Assembly: GCA_964035015.1 (NCBI GenBank)
Contig: OZ036004.1
Location: 14,145,427 to 14,209,426 of the forward strand
DNA length: 64,000 bases
Direction of reading: 5' to 3'
Source: Corallium rubrum
Lineage: Eukaryota > Cnidaria > Anthozoa > Scleralcyonacea > Coralliidae
The notes beneath the pieces are model-generated. The model had not been told where the DNA came from. It worked only from the letters and a program-made list of their open reading frames with translations, and searched no databases. Positions within the stretch are counted from its first letter, which is position 1. Each line of letters opens with the position of its first letter. The position numbers and the translations under genes are program-made. Positions 45,302 through 53,443 of the stretch are shown in pieces.

Positions 45302-48300
45302 TCAGTTAATAAAGGCAAACCCGCAGCTATAAAAACACTCGTCTAAGGGTCTGATGAAATTATGTCCATAGGCATAGCTACTGACACCGTCATTGAGTAT
45401 GTACCTTTTATCGTCAAAGCAGCTGAGTGAAACCTTGTTAACCTCATAGGATCCTAACTGGTGTCTCACGCTTCTTATAGTTTTCATCTTATGACTTAGC
45501 TGCTTCTTGCCTAGTAGCGTGTCTTTATAATCGTTATGCTTTATATTTTTATTTATGACAGCCTTCTTAATACCTTTGGCCTTTTTATCTCCTTTGTCAT
45601 TGTCTTTCATGTAAGAGTACATTTTACTCTTCAGTCCAATAAATTCTACAATTGGAGTCCCAGCTGCCTCATCCTTCATTTTTCCTATAACTTTCTTGTT
45701 CTCTGTGAAGTAATACTCAGAGTCCACAGGGTAGTCACTATTATCAAACTTATCTCTATCAGAGTGGAAGTCTTTATACACATCCCCAGCAGAGATCTCA
45801 TAGAGTAGACTGTCAGTGTCTGTGAACAGCAGCTTGGCCCTGGGGCCATATAGATTCCCTATGTATCTGTAGTGAAAGTCGTACATCAGAGTCTTAGACA
45901 TGTCCAGTATACACATCCCAACGAAGGCGGGTCTGTTTAGTACAGCGACCAGGTTTTCATTGAATATTTTACTACTTACAAATGTTGGCTTAGACACTAG
46001 CTTAAGTAGTTTACCTGGACTAGTTACAAGTCTAACGTCCACCCTTTTCCTTAGGTTTTCCATAGTCTTACCGAAGATGCTATTGTTCATTAGTTTAAAG
46101 AAGTCTTTCTCGAACGCATTCCTCGCATGAGCCCTCTTCTGGGTGTTGTAGTTAATATACTGCTTTAGCCATGGGGACTGGTTAAATTCTAATGCTCTGT
46201 GGATTTTCTTAAGCTTCATCCCTAGTTCTAGGTATAGCCTCAGGTTCCTGTAATGTAGAACGTACTTACTCTTATCCATTAGGTTGGGGATCAGTTTGTG
46301 TACTGTTCCTATGGAGATGTTATACTTATCTTTTATGTTGCGACAGTAGTCAGACAACATATCCGATTCAACTTTAAGCTTTTCTGGGGCTAGAGGAAAG
46401 TCATTGTGTTTCTCATGAAGTTCGTCCGGGTACTCCAGATCAACCTCAAGTATCAGACCCCGGTCAGACTCATCACCATACTTACTTAGGTCAACCGTGT
46501 CAGCATCAATCCACTTAAACCCACCAGTTGGTAGGTACTGACTCATGGCCCATCCATAGAGGTTATTCGCGTCTAGGTACATAAGATACTTACTGGGCAG
46601 CTTCTCATCATGATTTTTCATGTACTTGTTATTGGCCACCCCATACCTGTTTGCAATATATGACGTACCACCCCTCAAGCCCTTTTCAATAAACTGGAAC
46701 ATATCAATGTCAGTCATCAGTTCAATTCTCACACCAGTCATTTTTAGCATTGCATCCCAGGACAACCCAGGACTGGAGAAGTAGTGGCATGGATCCAGCT
46801 TATAGTACTGCAGGCAGGTCTTCCTGAAGTTCTCGAAAACATCAGCCAACAGCAGCACATCTGACTTAATGTATATGTCATGATACTCTCCCATATTCCT
46901 AAGCCTGAAAGTTCTCCAGACCTTATGAGCATGTGCGTAGTCATCATCAGAAATGTGCTCATCATTCAGGATGCTATAAAACTCATCCTTGGTTGGTAAG
47001 CAGGTGTCCTCAAACTTTTCAAAGCCGCTCATGTAATCATATGGATACACTCCCTTACAGGTCATCAGATCAAATTCCTCACCCTTAAACTCCTCAGACG
47101 TCAGCGTGAACTTGTCCCTAGGTAAGTTGTCAACAAGTCGTCCCAGAGCACTGGACATAAACTGGAAGCTATCTATGAACACTAGATGTCGTCCCAGCAT
47201 GAATGACATATACTTCTCCATGTTGTTAGGTATCACATTTATATCCATTCCAAATTTACCTATCTCCTGCATTATGAAGTGGCTGTCATAACCCCTTAAG
47301 TTATGGAAGATCACTGGTATCTTATCAGTCATTCTGTAGATCATATTACACTTGCTGTGGGCTGATCCCCTATATTTCCCAGTGATGTGGCAGTGATCTC
47401 TGACCCTTATATCTGAGTCTATGTAACTGTCACCGCATATGTGGCACTCTGTCGATTTCTCATAGTCATCCATCTCAGCTTTAGTCATGATCATATCTTT
47501 GTTGAAGAATTTTTCCTTGACACTCTGACAGTAGGCGACTTCCTTCAGCATCTTCTTCATGAATCTGTAAACAGCCTTCTCACCCCTATAAACCTTCACC
47601 GGTTTACTAAAGCTACCATCAACACAGCATACCACCTTGTAGGCAAACCCACAGTCTATATGTTTTTGGTACTCTTGTGTGTACGATTTACTATCATCTG
47701 GACTGGGTGTATTATTATGCGACACAACAGCTTCGAAGTCAGCATATATCACGAAGGGTACCTCAAGCTGCTTACGGTGGTTTATGAATGTGAGTGTGTT
47801 ATCACCCTCCTTAGGCATCTTTATAGCCTGTTTGCCATTCACCGCGATACAGTTCTCACTATGGGCTGACAGTATAGCATTTGAGCTGAAGCACTGTAGG
47901 CAATGCATGCAGAAGTTCTTTCTCTCCTTATGCTTAGTCTTGAGGTACATGAACTTATTAAAGTCCTTAATCAGCACATAATGCCTATCAATCAGCAGTA
48001 GGTTCATGCAGCGTTCGTGTTTCCCCTTAGACACAAAGATCGGATAAGCCTGTCCACCCTCATACCCAAACACATTTATGCATATGCTGTTTTGCGCTTC
48101 TATCTTACCATACTGTCTGCTTGCGACTGGGAATTTCACGCCAGTGTAGTCTAGGGTTGGTAGTAAGGCTTTATCAGTTTTCTTAATTCTCTGGGGGTTT
48201 TTGTCCTGTGGGTTTAGGTATCTAATATGACACCATCTAAAACATTCATTATCACTGTTCTTTATGTTTATAAGTCCCTTTGCAGGGTTTCTATAAGAAC

Positions 48301-48319
48301 CATAGGCAGTTCTACATAA
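45302..48319 (-). pseudogene. Protein-primed DNA polymerase B (pPolB), main part
   Basis: This frame is open from a stop at 48320-48322 to 45302. Near its start it reads N-E-C-F-R-W-C-H-I-R-Y-L-N-P, the usual N-terminal block of Polinton polymerases, followed by F-C-M-H-C-L-Q-C-F. Exonuclease motifs follow: V-I-Y-A-D-F-E-A-V (Exo I), N-L-R-G-Y-D-S-H (Exo II) and Y-I-K-S-D-V-L-L-L (Exo III). Between Exo I and II is a C-H-I-C-G...D-H-C-H-I-T-G-K-Y-R-G-A-like HNH block. Polymerase motifs are A (Y-L-D-A-N-N-L-Y-G), B (L-M-N-N-S-I-F-G-K-T) and C (F-T-D-T-D-S-L-L-Y), all intact. There is no ATG near the start; the reading joins in sense with 48268-48846 through a frameshift, so the polymerase is one broken gene of about 1200 codons. 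Confidence 0.9.
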
Positions 48320-48846
48320 CTACTGCCCTGTAATGGACTATAGGCTACTACATTAAGATAATGGCTGATGATGCTGTCTATAACCCAACCACTGCCTTCA
48401 GAGGTCCACGTCTCATACAGGTTCATCATATTTTTACCTCCCACTGTAGCTAAAGACTTCAGGTGACTTTTGTCTATGGCTACGGCAGCTTTACTTCCGA
48501 AGTAGACGTCCTTAAAAAGAAAATCACCATCATCTTTTTCCTTCTTTAGTTTTATCTTCAGCATTTCCGCGAACTTTATACCCCCCATATCCTCCATCTC
48601 AGTCTCAAGCACTCTGCAGACTAGACTTCTTGTTTGGTCTATCTCAGATTCAGGATCACCCCTGTCTAGAACACTAATTTCCAGACCTCTGGTATAACCC
48701 TTAAGAGCCCTTCTAGCCTCCACAACTCCCAGCTCATCATGAAGATCCTGTCTACGTCTCGCTAATGTGTCCACTGATCTGTCCATGTTACCAGCATCTG
48801 ATGATATTTCTTTAAGTGGGTTTATGTTCTTAACCGTCCTCTGCAT
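48268..48846 (-). pseudogene. pPolB N-terminal part, upstream of a frameshift
   Basis: From ATG 48846 the frame has a variable N-terminus, then Y-T-R-G-L-E-I-S-V-L, K-D-V-Y-F-G-S-K, W-T-S-E-G-S-G-W-V-I and HYLNVVAYSPLQGSSYVELP. In intact Polinton polymerases this block continues directly into the N-E-C-F-R-W-C block, which here lies in another frame. The 192-codon ORF runs out of frame near 48285-48300, over a 50-bp overlap. One base appears missing (or two extra). Confidence 0.85.
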
Positions 48847-48906
48847 ACTATATCTATATATTTTTACTTAATAATTTAAACGCGCTATATCTTCTATAGT
48901 AATTAT
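48847..48906. promoter_or_regulatory. Divergent promoter region with TTTAAACGC
   Basis: The 60-bp spacer between the polymerase gene and a plus-strand small ORF is AT-rich and has tttaaacgc at 48875-48883, 24-29 bp from both start codons. The same 9-mer is in the next divergent spacer. Confidence 0.5.
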
Positions 48907-49071
48907 ATGGAAGATGTAGTGTCTGCGAGAATCTTAAGGATCCGTAAGCAGATAGAAAAACTTATAGATGAAGTTTTCAGTCTAATTGAGATGGAGAGGG
49001 AGCTGACAGATAGGTATATTAGATTTCTTAAGTATGGTAAATCTTATGGAAGTACTTACAGTGATTACTAA
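48907..49071 (+). CDS. Small charged protein, 54 aa, function unknown
   Basis: ATG at 48907, stop at 49069-49071. The sequence begins M-E-D-V-V-S-A-R-I-L-R-I-R-K-Q-I-E and is helical, rich in E/R/K, with a tyrosine-rich tail. It overlaps the 3' end of the convergent BRO-N gene by 44 bp. It has a gene-like position (divergent spacer with the shared TTTAAACGC) and resembles in length and charge the small ORF at 49963. No family recognised. Confidence 0.45.
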   Translation: MEDVVSARILRIRKQIEKLIDEVFSLIEMERELTDRYIRFLKYGKSYGSTYSDY

Positions 49072-49894
49072 GAGTTCCATTATTATGAAAGTCTCTAGCG
49101 CAGTAATGGCATCGTACTCTTGTCCCCATCATGTACTCATCAACTAGTCTGTGTATCTCATCGTAATTATACGACACCAGGGTCTTATATCCGTTGTCAT
49201 CCAGGTTTTCTATAAACGACAACTGATTGTCTGAGCATACCCCAACACCTTTTGGAGTTTTTAGTTCTATGGCCAGACCGGTGTAATTATTATGCAGGTT
49301 ACCTATAATAATATCACGTTGTCCGCTTTTATACCCCTTTTTCCAGCTAGTTATCCTTTTTGATTTTGTGTCCTGATTTCCCCCTAGGCCTGGTATGATT
49401 ATAGCGTTCGGGTGGTACTCTCTTATATATCTAATCACCTGATTATGCAGGTCAGCCTCATTCATTAATGACAGCTGGTTACCAATAAGCCTGGGTGCTA
49501 TGTACTGACCAGTTTTCCTTATGGATGGTAGAACATCCCTGAATACCCAGTTTTTGAACCTTTCTGCTGATGGTAGCTTAGACGAGAACACTAGGCTATA
49601 CACTCCGGGCTCGTTTATCATATAAGTGCATCTATTGCCTAATACGGTGTTTTGCCGTGTTGCCTGATAGGTAGGCCTTTTTATATAGGTGTTGCTATCG
49701 CCTAACACGGTGAAACACCGTATTAGGTTATAGGCCACCTTTTTTCTATCATCCTCGCTGACATGATTTCGGATCGCATCACTCGGTCTCTTATAACCAA
49801 GCGCTTCTGCAACGTCCTTCCCCCTAAACCATATGTCATCACCATCCTTCCGGACTATAATGTCTGCACCATCAAAGTTAAACACACTCAGCAT
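49028..49894 (-). CDS. BRO-N domain fused to VRR-NUC nuclease and C2H2 finger
   Basis: The 288-residue protein starts at ATG 49894. Residues 1-125 are a BRO-N domain (F-R-G-K-D-V-A-E-A-L-G-Y, then E-P-G-V-Y-S-L-V-F and W-V-F-R-D-V-L-P-S-I-R-K), a DNA-binding domain of large DNA viruses and phages. Residues 145-245 are a VRR-NUC-like PD-(D/E)xK domain: G-Q-R-D-I-I-I-G then G-L-A-I-E-L-K-T-P-K-G, so D and E-x-K are all present. The end, C-H-Y-C-A-R-D-F-H-N-N-G-T-L-S-N-H, is a C2H2-type finger. Residues 56-95 look expanded by a 63-bp in-frame near-repeat (49638 and 49701). It is likely a nuclease acting on element or host DNA, but no function has been shown. Confidence 0.8.
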   Translation of the reverse strand: MLSVFNFDGADIIVRKDGDDIWFRGKDVAEALGYKRPSDAIRNHVSEDDRKKVAYNLIRCFTVLGDSNTYIKRPTYQATRQNTVLGNRCTYMINEPGVYSLVFSSKLPSAERFKNWVFRDVLPSIRKTGQYIAPRLIGNQLSLMNEADLHNQVIRYIREYHPNAIIIPGLGGNQDTKSKRITSWKKGYKSGQRDIIIGNLHNNYTGLAIELKTPKGVGVCSDNQLSFIENLDDNGYKTLVSYNYDEIHRLVDEYMMGTRVRCHYCARDFHNNGTLSNHCKYFHKIYHT

Positions 49895-49962
49895 ACTATA
49901 GGTTTACATATTTAATAACAACTTTTAAACGCACCTGTGGTAATATTTTAAAGGCCTACTAT
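49895..49962. promoter_or_regulatory. Second divergent promoter region with TTTAAACGC
   Basis: The 68-bp spacer holds tttaaacgc at 49924-49932, 30 bp from the ATG on either side, in an AT-rich context like the 48847-48906 spacer. Confidence 0.5.
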
Positions 49963-50160
49963 ATGAGATTAAACAAGGTAGCCATGAGTATAGTTAAGTT
50001 AGCTGACGAAATAACTAGGCTGGAGGGAAATGCACCCGACAGAGAGATAAGTAGAATGATGAGAGAGTTAACAGATCTTAATAGTCTTTACACAAGGCTA
50101 AGACGTAAAAGGTCTAAGCGTAAAAATAAATTTCGGCAACCAGCCTATACGTGGAGGTAG
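49963..50160 (+). CDS. Small basic protein, 65 aa, function unknown
   Basis: ATG at 49963. The N-terminal part is helical (M-S-I-V-K-L-A-D-E-I-T-R-L-E); the C-terminus is very basic (R-L-R-R-K-R-S-K-R-K-N-K). It ends 2 bp from the convergent gene at 50163. Its last third is duplicated as non-coding relic at 51001-51055. A DNA-binding or histone-like role is possible from charge alone. No family recognised. Confidence 0.5.
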   Translation: MRLNKVAMSIVKLADEITRLEGNAPDREISRMMRELTDLNSLYTRLRRKRSKRKNKFRQPAYTWR

Positions 50161-50162
50161 GG

Positions 50163-50912
50163 TCAGCCGAACTCAGGTAGGTAATTACCATCCTCATACT
50201 TTCCCTCCATATGATTTATGACGATGTCAGTTATTATAGAGTAGTTGTCAGACGCTACGGTTATGTACGACCTTTTAGCCAGTACCCTCAGGCAGCTTAG
50301 CTGCTTGTCCGTTAGATTCGAGAACCTGTAGCACCTTTGAGTGTTGACTAACCATATGGCGAGCCCATCATGTAAGCTGTTTGGTGATATTATAGTCAGG
50401 TCAGGACCACACAAAGATCCGAACGATGGTATTATAGCGGCTCTTCCATACTTTTTCCTGACAAATTTTTCTATTTCCCGTAGTGTGGCATAACCTACAG
50501 GAGTTAACGGCTCCCTATAGGTTTTGGCGTATCTCCTAAGGTAACTACGGTTCAGACTTTTTATCTTACCCAACTGTTTTTCATCTCTCCCCCGAGCACT
50601 TGAGCGGAACTGTGATAATCGGACCGAGAGGATCGACTTTAACTCACCATAGTCGCTAGACGCTACAACATCATGTCCTGAGTTAATAAACCTTTCCATC
50701 TGCCTCACCTCACGCTCCGATATCTCTGACTCCGCCCACATGGCCAGTCCTATATCCCGGTAACCATCATTAAATACAAGAACGTCCTGTAACCCACTAT
50801 TCCTACCCATCTTACGGTTCCTAGATCTCACCGTGAATAGGACCTTCGGATAACGCCTCTCTATATAACTGACCAGCTTACGCACAGCTTTATTTCTGCA
50901 ATAACTGACCAT
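50163..50912 (-). CDS. Tandem VRR-NUC-like repeats protein, catalytic residues lost (copy 1)
   Basis: The start is taken at ATG 50912 (M-V-S-Y-C-R), because this aligns with the start of the paralogue at 51875; an upstream ATG at 51023 is open but reads through duplicated flanking DNA. The protein has two VRR-NUC-like repeats. Repeat 1 is Y-I-E-R-R-Y-P-K-V-L-F then L-Q-D-V-L-V-F and G-L-A-M-W-A-E. Repeat 2 is K-K-Y-G-R-A-A-I-I-P-S-F-G then G-P-D-L-T-I-I and G-L-A-I-W-L-V. Where active relatives have E-x-K (as in the BRO-N protein next door), these have W-A/W-L, so nuclease activity is probably lost while the fold may be kept. Confidence 0.65.
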   Translation of the reverse strand: MVSYCRNKAVRKLVSYIERRYPKVLFTVRSRNRKMGRNSGLQDVLVFNDGYRDIGLAMWAESEISEREVRQMERFINSGHDVVASSDYGELKSILSVRLSQFRSSARGRDEKQLGKIKSLNRSYLRRYAKTYREPLTPVGYATLREIEKFVRKKYGRAAIIPSFGSLCGPDLTIISPNSLHDGLAIWLVNTQRCYRFSNLTDKQLSCLRVLAKRSYITVASDNYSIITDIVINHMEGKYEDGNYLPEFG

Positions 50913-51000
50913 ATACCGATGGTGTAAGATTATTTCTTTAAGTGTCCCGGATGTAGTTGGGATAAGGAAAGTGCATATATCAGCGAGATAATCAAAATTA

Positions 51001-51055
51001 ACAGATCTTAATAGTCCTAACATGTGGTTAGGACGTGAAAGGTCTAAACATAGAA
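51001..51055 (+). repeat. Relic of the 49963 small ORF's 3' end
   Basis: Starting acagatcttaatagtc, this block matches 50071-50125 with about ten mismatches. Its offset from the original is 930 bp, the size of one degenerate-nuclease gene plus spacer, so it marks a tandem duplication. Confidence 0.8.
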
Positions 51056-51074
51056 AATTGTTGGTCGGTGTGGC

Positions 51075-51875
51075 TCAGTTACCTAGTAATGGGTATTTAC
51101 TTATGTTAACTCTAGGGCAGTCACTAGCACAATACCTAGGTGGACACTCGCTGCATCCTACATAGTACGCACCGAAATACCCGCTAATATAACAGTGAGA
51201 ATTGCGGAGGTCATTAGTCACCGCAACCAGGTATGATCTGTCAGCCATCATTTCCAGATAGCTAAACTGCTTACCACTCAACATGTGGGGTCCGAACTCC
51301 CTACTGGTGCCGGTTTCACCTATCCACATGGCAAGTCCGTTATGGGTGGTGTTTGGTGCTATTATAGTTAGTGCGGGCATGCCGTCATCACCAAGTCCAG
51401 GTATCACCAGAGCATGTGGATACTCCCTCTTAACACGCCTGAGCAAAATCCCTACCATCTCACGGTCCGGCGTCTCGCTACAGGTAGTCCGGTTTACTGT
51501 AATGTGACTTAGATCCTCTACTATCTCTAACTGGCGTTCGTCCACCCTGTTTGGACTGCACTTAGCCATGTACATTAGGAAATGCAGCCGAAGATCCTCA
51601 GGGTCGTCTGACACCACAGTATCATATCCCACTCTTGCCAGCCTTCCTAAGAACCTTATCTCAGATTTTGTCAGCTTTGGTGTTGCCCATAAGGCTAATC
51701 CCGTATAACTGCACCTTTGCTCAAGTATCATAATGTCAGGCTGTCCAGACCTATACCCTTTTCTACGGTTCTCAGTAGCGTCTTCAGGTCTTACAATAAA
51801 TAAGACCTCTGGATGATACTTCTCAATATAATTAATCAACTCACATATAACCTCATTGCTATGATAATCGATCAT
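51075..51875 (-). CDS. Tandem VRR-NUC-like repeats protein, catalytic residues lost (copy 2)
   Basis: ATG at 51875, 266 residues, paralogue of 50163-50912. Repeat 1 has Y-R-S-G-Q-P-D-I-M-I-L then Y-T-G-L-A-L-W-A-T-P-K; repeat 2 has V-I-P-G-L-G-D-D-G-M-P-A-L-T-I-I and N-G-L-A-M-W-I-G-E-T. The D of the PD motif is kept in repeat 1, but E-x-K is replaced by L-W-A and M-W-I. The C-terminus has a C-S-E-C...C-x-x-x-C cluster that could bind zinc. It may act by binding DNA or by pairing with the active nuclease; that is inference. Confidence 0.68.
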   Translation of the reverse strand: MIDYHSNEVICELINYIEKYHPEVLFIVRPEDATENRRKGYRSGQPDIMILEQRCSYTGLALWATPKLTKSEIRFLGRLARVGYDTVVSDDPEDLRLHFLMYMAKCSPNRVDERQLEIVEDLSHITVNRTTCSETPDREMVGILLRRVKREYPHALVIPGLGDDGMPALTIIAPNTTHNGLAMWIGETGTSREFGPHMLSGKQFSYLEMMADRSYLVAVTNDLRNSHCYISGYFGAYYVGCSECPPRYCASDCPRVNISKYPLLGN

Positions 51876-51900
51876 ATACTAGGTATATAAAATTATTTCT

Positions 51901-52413
51901 TTAAGTGTCCTTCCACTCCCTGAATAAAGGACACCTACATTCAGTGTCCCAACCCAACTCCCTATATACAGATCCGAACAATCTATCATCAAACATGTCC
52001 CTACTATGTCCATCACACATGTCCCTGACATCCGTAAGTAGTGTAAGACCTCTGCGACTGGCCAACCTTATTATATAGTAGCTATACCTACTTACATTTT
52101 TTCTTATCAGGTTAAGTCTCATCAATACTGATACAACCTCAATGAAATCAGCTGTCAGCATTCTCTCATCAGAACTCCTGACAACTCCTAATATCCTCTT
52201 AGCGAACCACTTACTTCTCTTATGCACAGACTTCTTCTTGCTCCACGACATCAGGTCAAGCTCTGGCACAGGTATTGTGAAAGGTCCTATAAAACCACAG
52301 GAAGTACAGGTTGGTAAACCATGACAGTTGATACGGTAACCACCACAGCTGCATGTATACATCTTATCAATCTTACTAAGTCTTCTCTCAATGTACTCAT
52401 CCCTTCTGCCCAT
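51901..52413 (-). CDS. Zinc-ribbon protein resembling viral late transcription factor 3
   Basis: ATG at 52413, 170 residues. Residues 21-39 have a zinc ribbon (C-S-C then C-T-S-C). A K-R-S-K-W-F-A-K-R-I-L block and helical remainder follow, with length and order like the poxvirus-type VLTF3 family, which is known in several large DNA viruses and in some Polinton-related elements. If correct, it drives late gene transcription. Its stop lies next to the promoter duplicated with the VRR-NUC-like genes: gacacttaaagaaataat occurs both at 51890-51910 and near 50930-50950. Confidence 0.45.
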   Translation of the reverse strand: MGRRDEYIERRLSKIDKMYTCSCGGYRINCHGLPTCTSCGFIGPFTIPVPELDLMSWSKKKSVHKRSKWFAKRILGVVRSSDERMLTADFIEVVSVLMRLNLIRKNVSRYSYYIIRLASRRGLTLLTDVRDMCDGHSRDMFDDRLFGSVYRELGWDTECRCPLFREWKDT

Positions 52414-52434
52414 ATAATAGCGTGTGATATATCC

Positions 52435-52860
52435 TTAAATGAATCCACTCCTATGTGCTATGAAACCCACAGAGACTCCTGCTATAGCCACGAACGCTGT
52501 CTGATAATTCTGCATCTCCTTAGAGGGACTGTAGAAGTCTTCCAGTTGGGGCTCACCTTTGAAGGTTATACCATCTGAGGTGTATGTTCTCAGCTTATCC
52601 AAGTCCCTGTTAGTGGTATTTATGTGAGCGTTGGCATCACTCAGCTCTGCTCTAAGTTGAGCAAGCCTGTCCTTATGTCTTACCTCATTCTCGTAGAATG
52701 CTTCCTTGGCTGCTGCCAACTTCTCCATGCTTAGGTTGTGTCTCTTAATTTCCTTCTCATATCCAGTGTGGTTAAGCTTATTAAATAGGAACCCAGCCCC
52801 AGCGAAACTGAGTGCGGCGAATGTTGTCTGAATAGCTCCTCCTGCTAATGCACCTGCCAT
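52435..52860 (-). CDS. Membrane protein with coiled coil, 141 aa
   Basis: ATG at 52860. A glycine/alanine-rich hydrophobic N-terminus (T-F-A-A-L-S-F-A-G-A-G-F-L-F) precedes a long charged coiled-coil (residues 35-85), and the C-terminus is again hydrophobic (F-V-A-I-A-G-V-S-V-G-F). Probably a virion membrane or assembly protein, by analogy with other Polinton small membrane proteins. The gene is 8 bp from the next. Confidence 0.6.
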   Translation of the reverse strand: MAGALAGGAIQTTFAALSFAGAGFLFNKLNHTGYEKEIKRHNLSMEKLAAAKEAFYENEVRHKDRLAQLRAELSDANAHINTTNRDLDKLRTYTSDGITFKGEPQLEDFYSPSKEMQNYQTAFVAIAGVSVGFIAHRSGFI

Positions 52861-52868
52861 AATGTTAG

Positions 52869-53102
52869 CTAGGTATTCTTGAAGGGGTCCTCAGGTATGT
52901 ACTTCTTCTGCTGTAGATATTTGACAGTTAGTGTTGATGCTGTAATACCAACTGCTAGCTTCACATATGACTTCACACTTTCAGCTGATGTAAGAGGCTC
53001 CTTTAATAGCTTCTTACTGGCCATACTAAATAGAACAACTCCAATTGTGACAAGAACAGCGTCAAATCCCTCATTCATAAGTTCCTTCCTTTGAGTCGAC
53101 AT
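52869..53102 (-). CDS. Two-pass membrane protein, 77 aa
   Basis: ATG at 53102. Hydrophobic segments V-L-V-T-I-G-V-V-L-F-S-M-A and V-K-L-A-V-G-I-T-A-S-T-L suggest two passes. Part of a row of small membrane genes. Confidence 0.55.
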   Translation of the reverse strand: MSTQRKELMNEGFDAVLVTIGVVLFSMASKKLLKEPLTSAESVKSYVKLAVGITASTLTVKYLQQKKYIPEDPFKNT

Positions 53103-53120
53103 ACTACTACTGATATTTAA

Positions 53121-53420
53121 TTACAGAGTTTCCAGTGATGGTGTAGTAGGTGGGGTCACTGGGGTAGCAGTGGTTGTTTCCCTACGGTCACTCCTCCATG
53201 TAAAGTACAGCGACACACCTGCTATCAGAAGTCCTATAAGGCCTATCGTATAGCCTCCAGGTACTGTCCACTCGTCTGGCTCCTCCATCTTTATCCTTTC
53301 CTTCATCTTCTTCTCTTTCGCTGCTTTAGATATTGCCGCCAACCTCTTACCTGCCTCGACACGTTTAGGATCTTTAGTCTTAACCTCAGTAGTGATTTTA
53401 GGGTCTTTTATCTCAGACAT
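53121..53420 (-). CDS. Single-pass membrane protein, basic N-terminus, 99 aa
   Basis: ATG at 53420. A lysine-rich N-terminal half (K-E-K-K-M-K-E-R-I-K) precedes one membrane helix (I-G-L-I-G-L-L-I-A-G-V-S-L-Y-F) and a T/P-rich tail. Function unknown. Confidence 0.55.
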   Translation of the reverse strand: MSEIKDPKITTEVKTKDPKRVEAGKRLAAISKAAKEKKMKERIKMEEPDEWTVPGGYTIGLIGLLIAGVSLYFTWRSDRRETTTATPVTPPTTPSLETL

Positions 53421-53443
53421 CTTATAGATTACCTCAGGTTTAC

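Noticed and set aside
48268..48330. Programmed ribosomal frameshift in the polymerase
   Set aside because: No slippery heptamer or clear downstream structure near the junction, and the integrase of the same element is also broken; simple mutation is more likely.
49638..49727. Intein or intron in the BRO-N gene
   Set aside because: The extra sequence is only 63 bp, in frame, with no splice sites or intein motifs.
50912..51023. Extra N-terminal 37 residues of the 50163 gene
   Set aside because: They are read from flanking DNA duplicated with the paralogue; the paralogue begins at the position matching ATG 50912.
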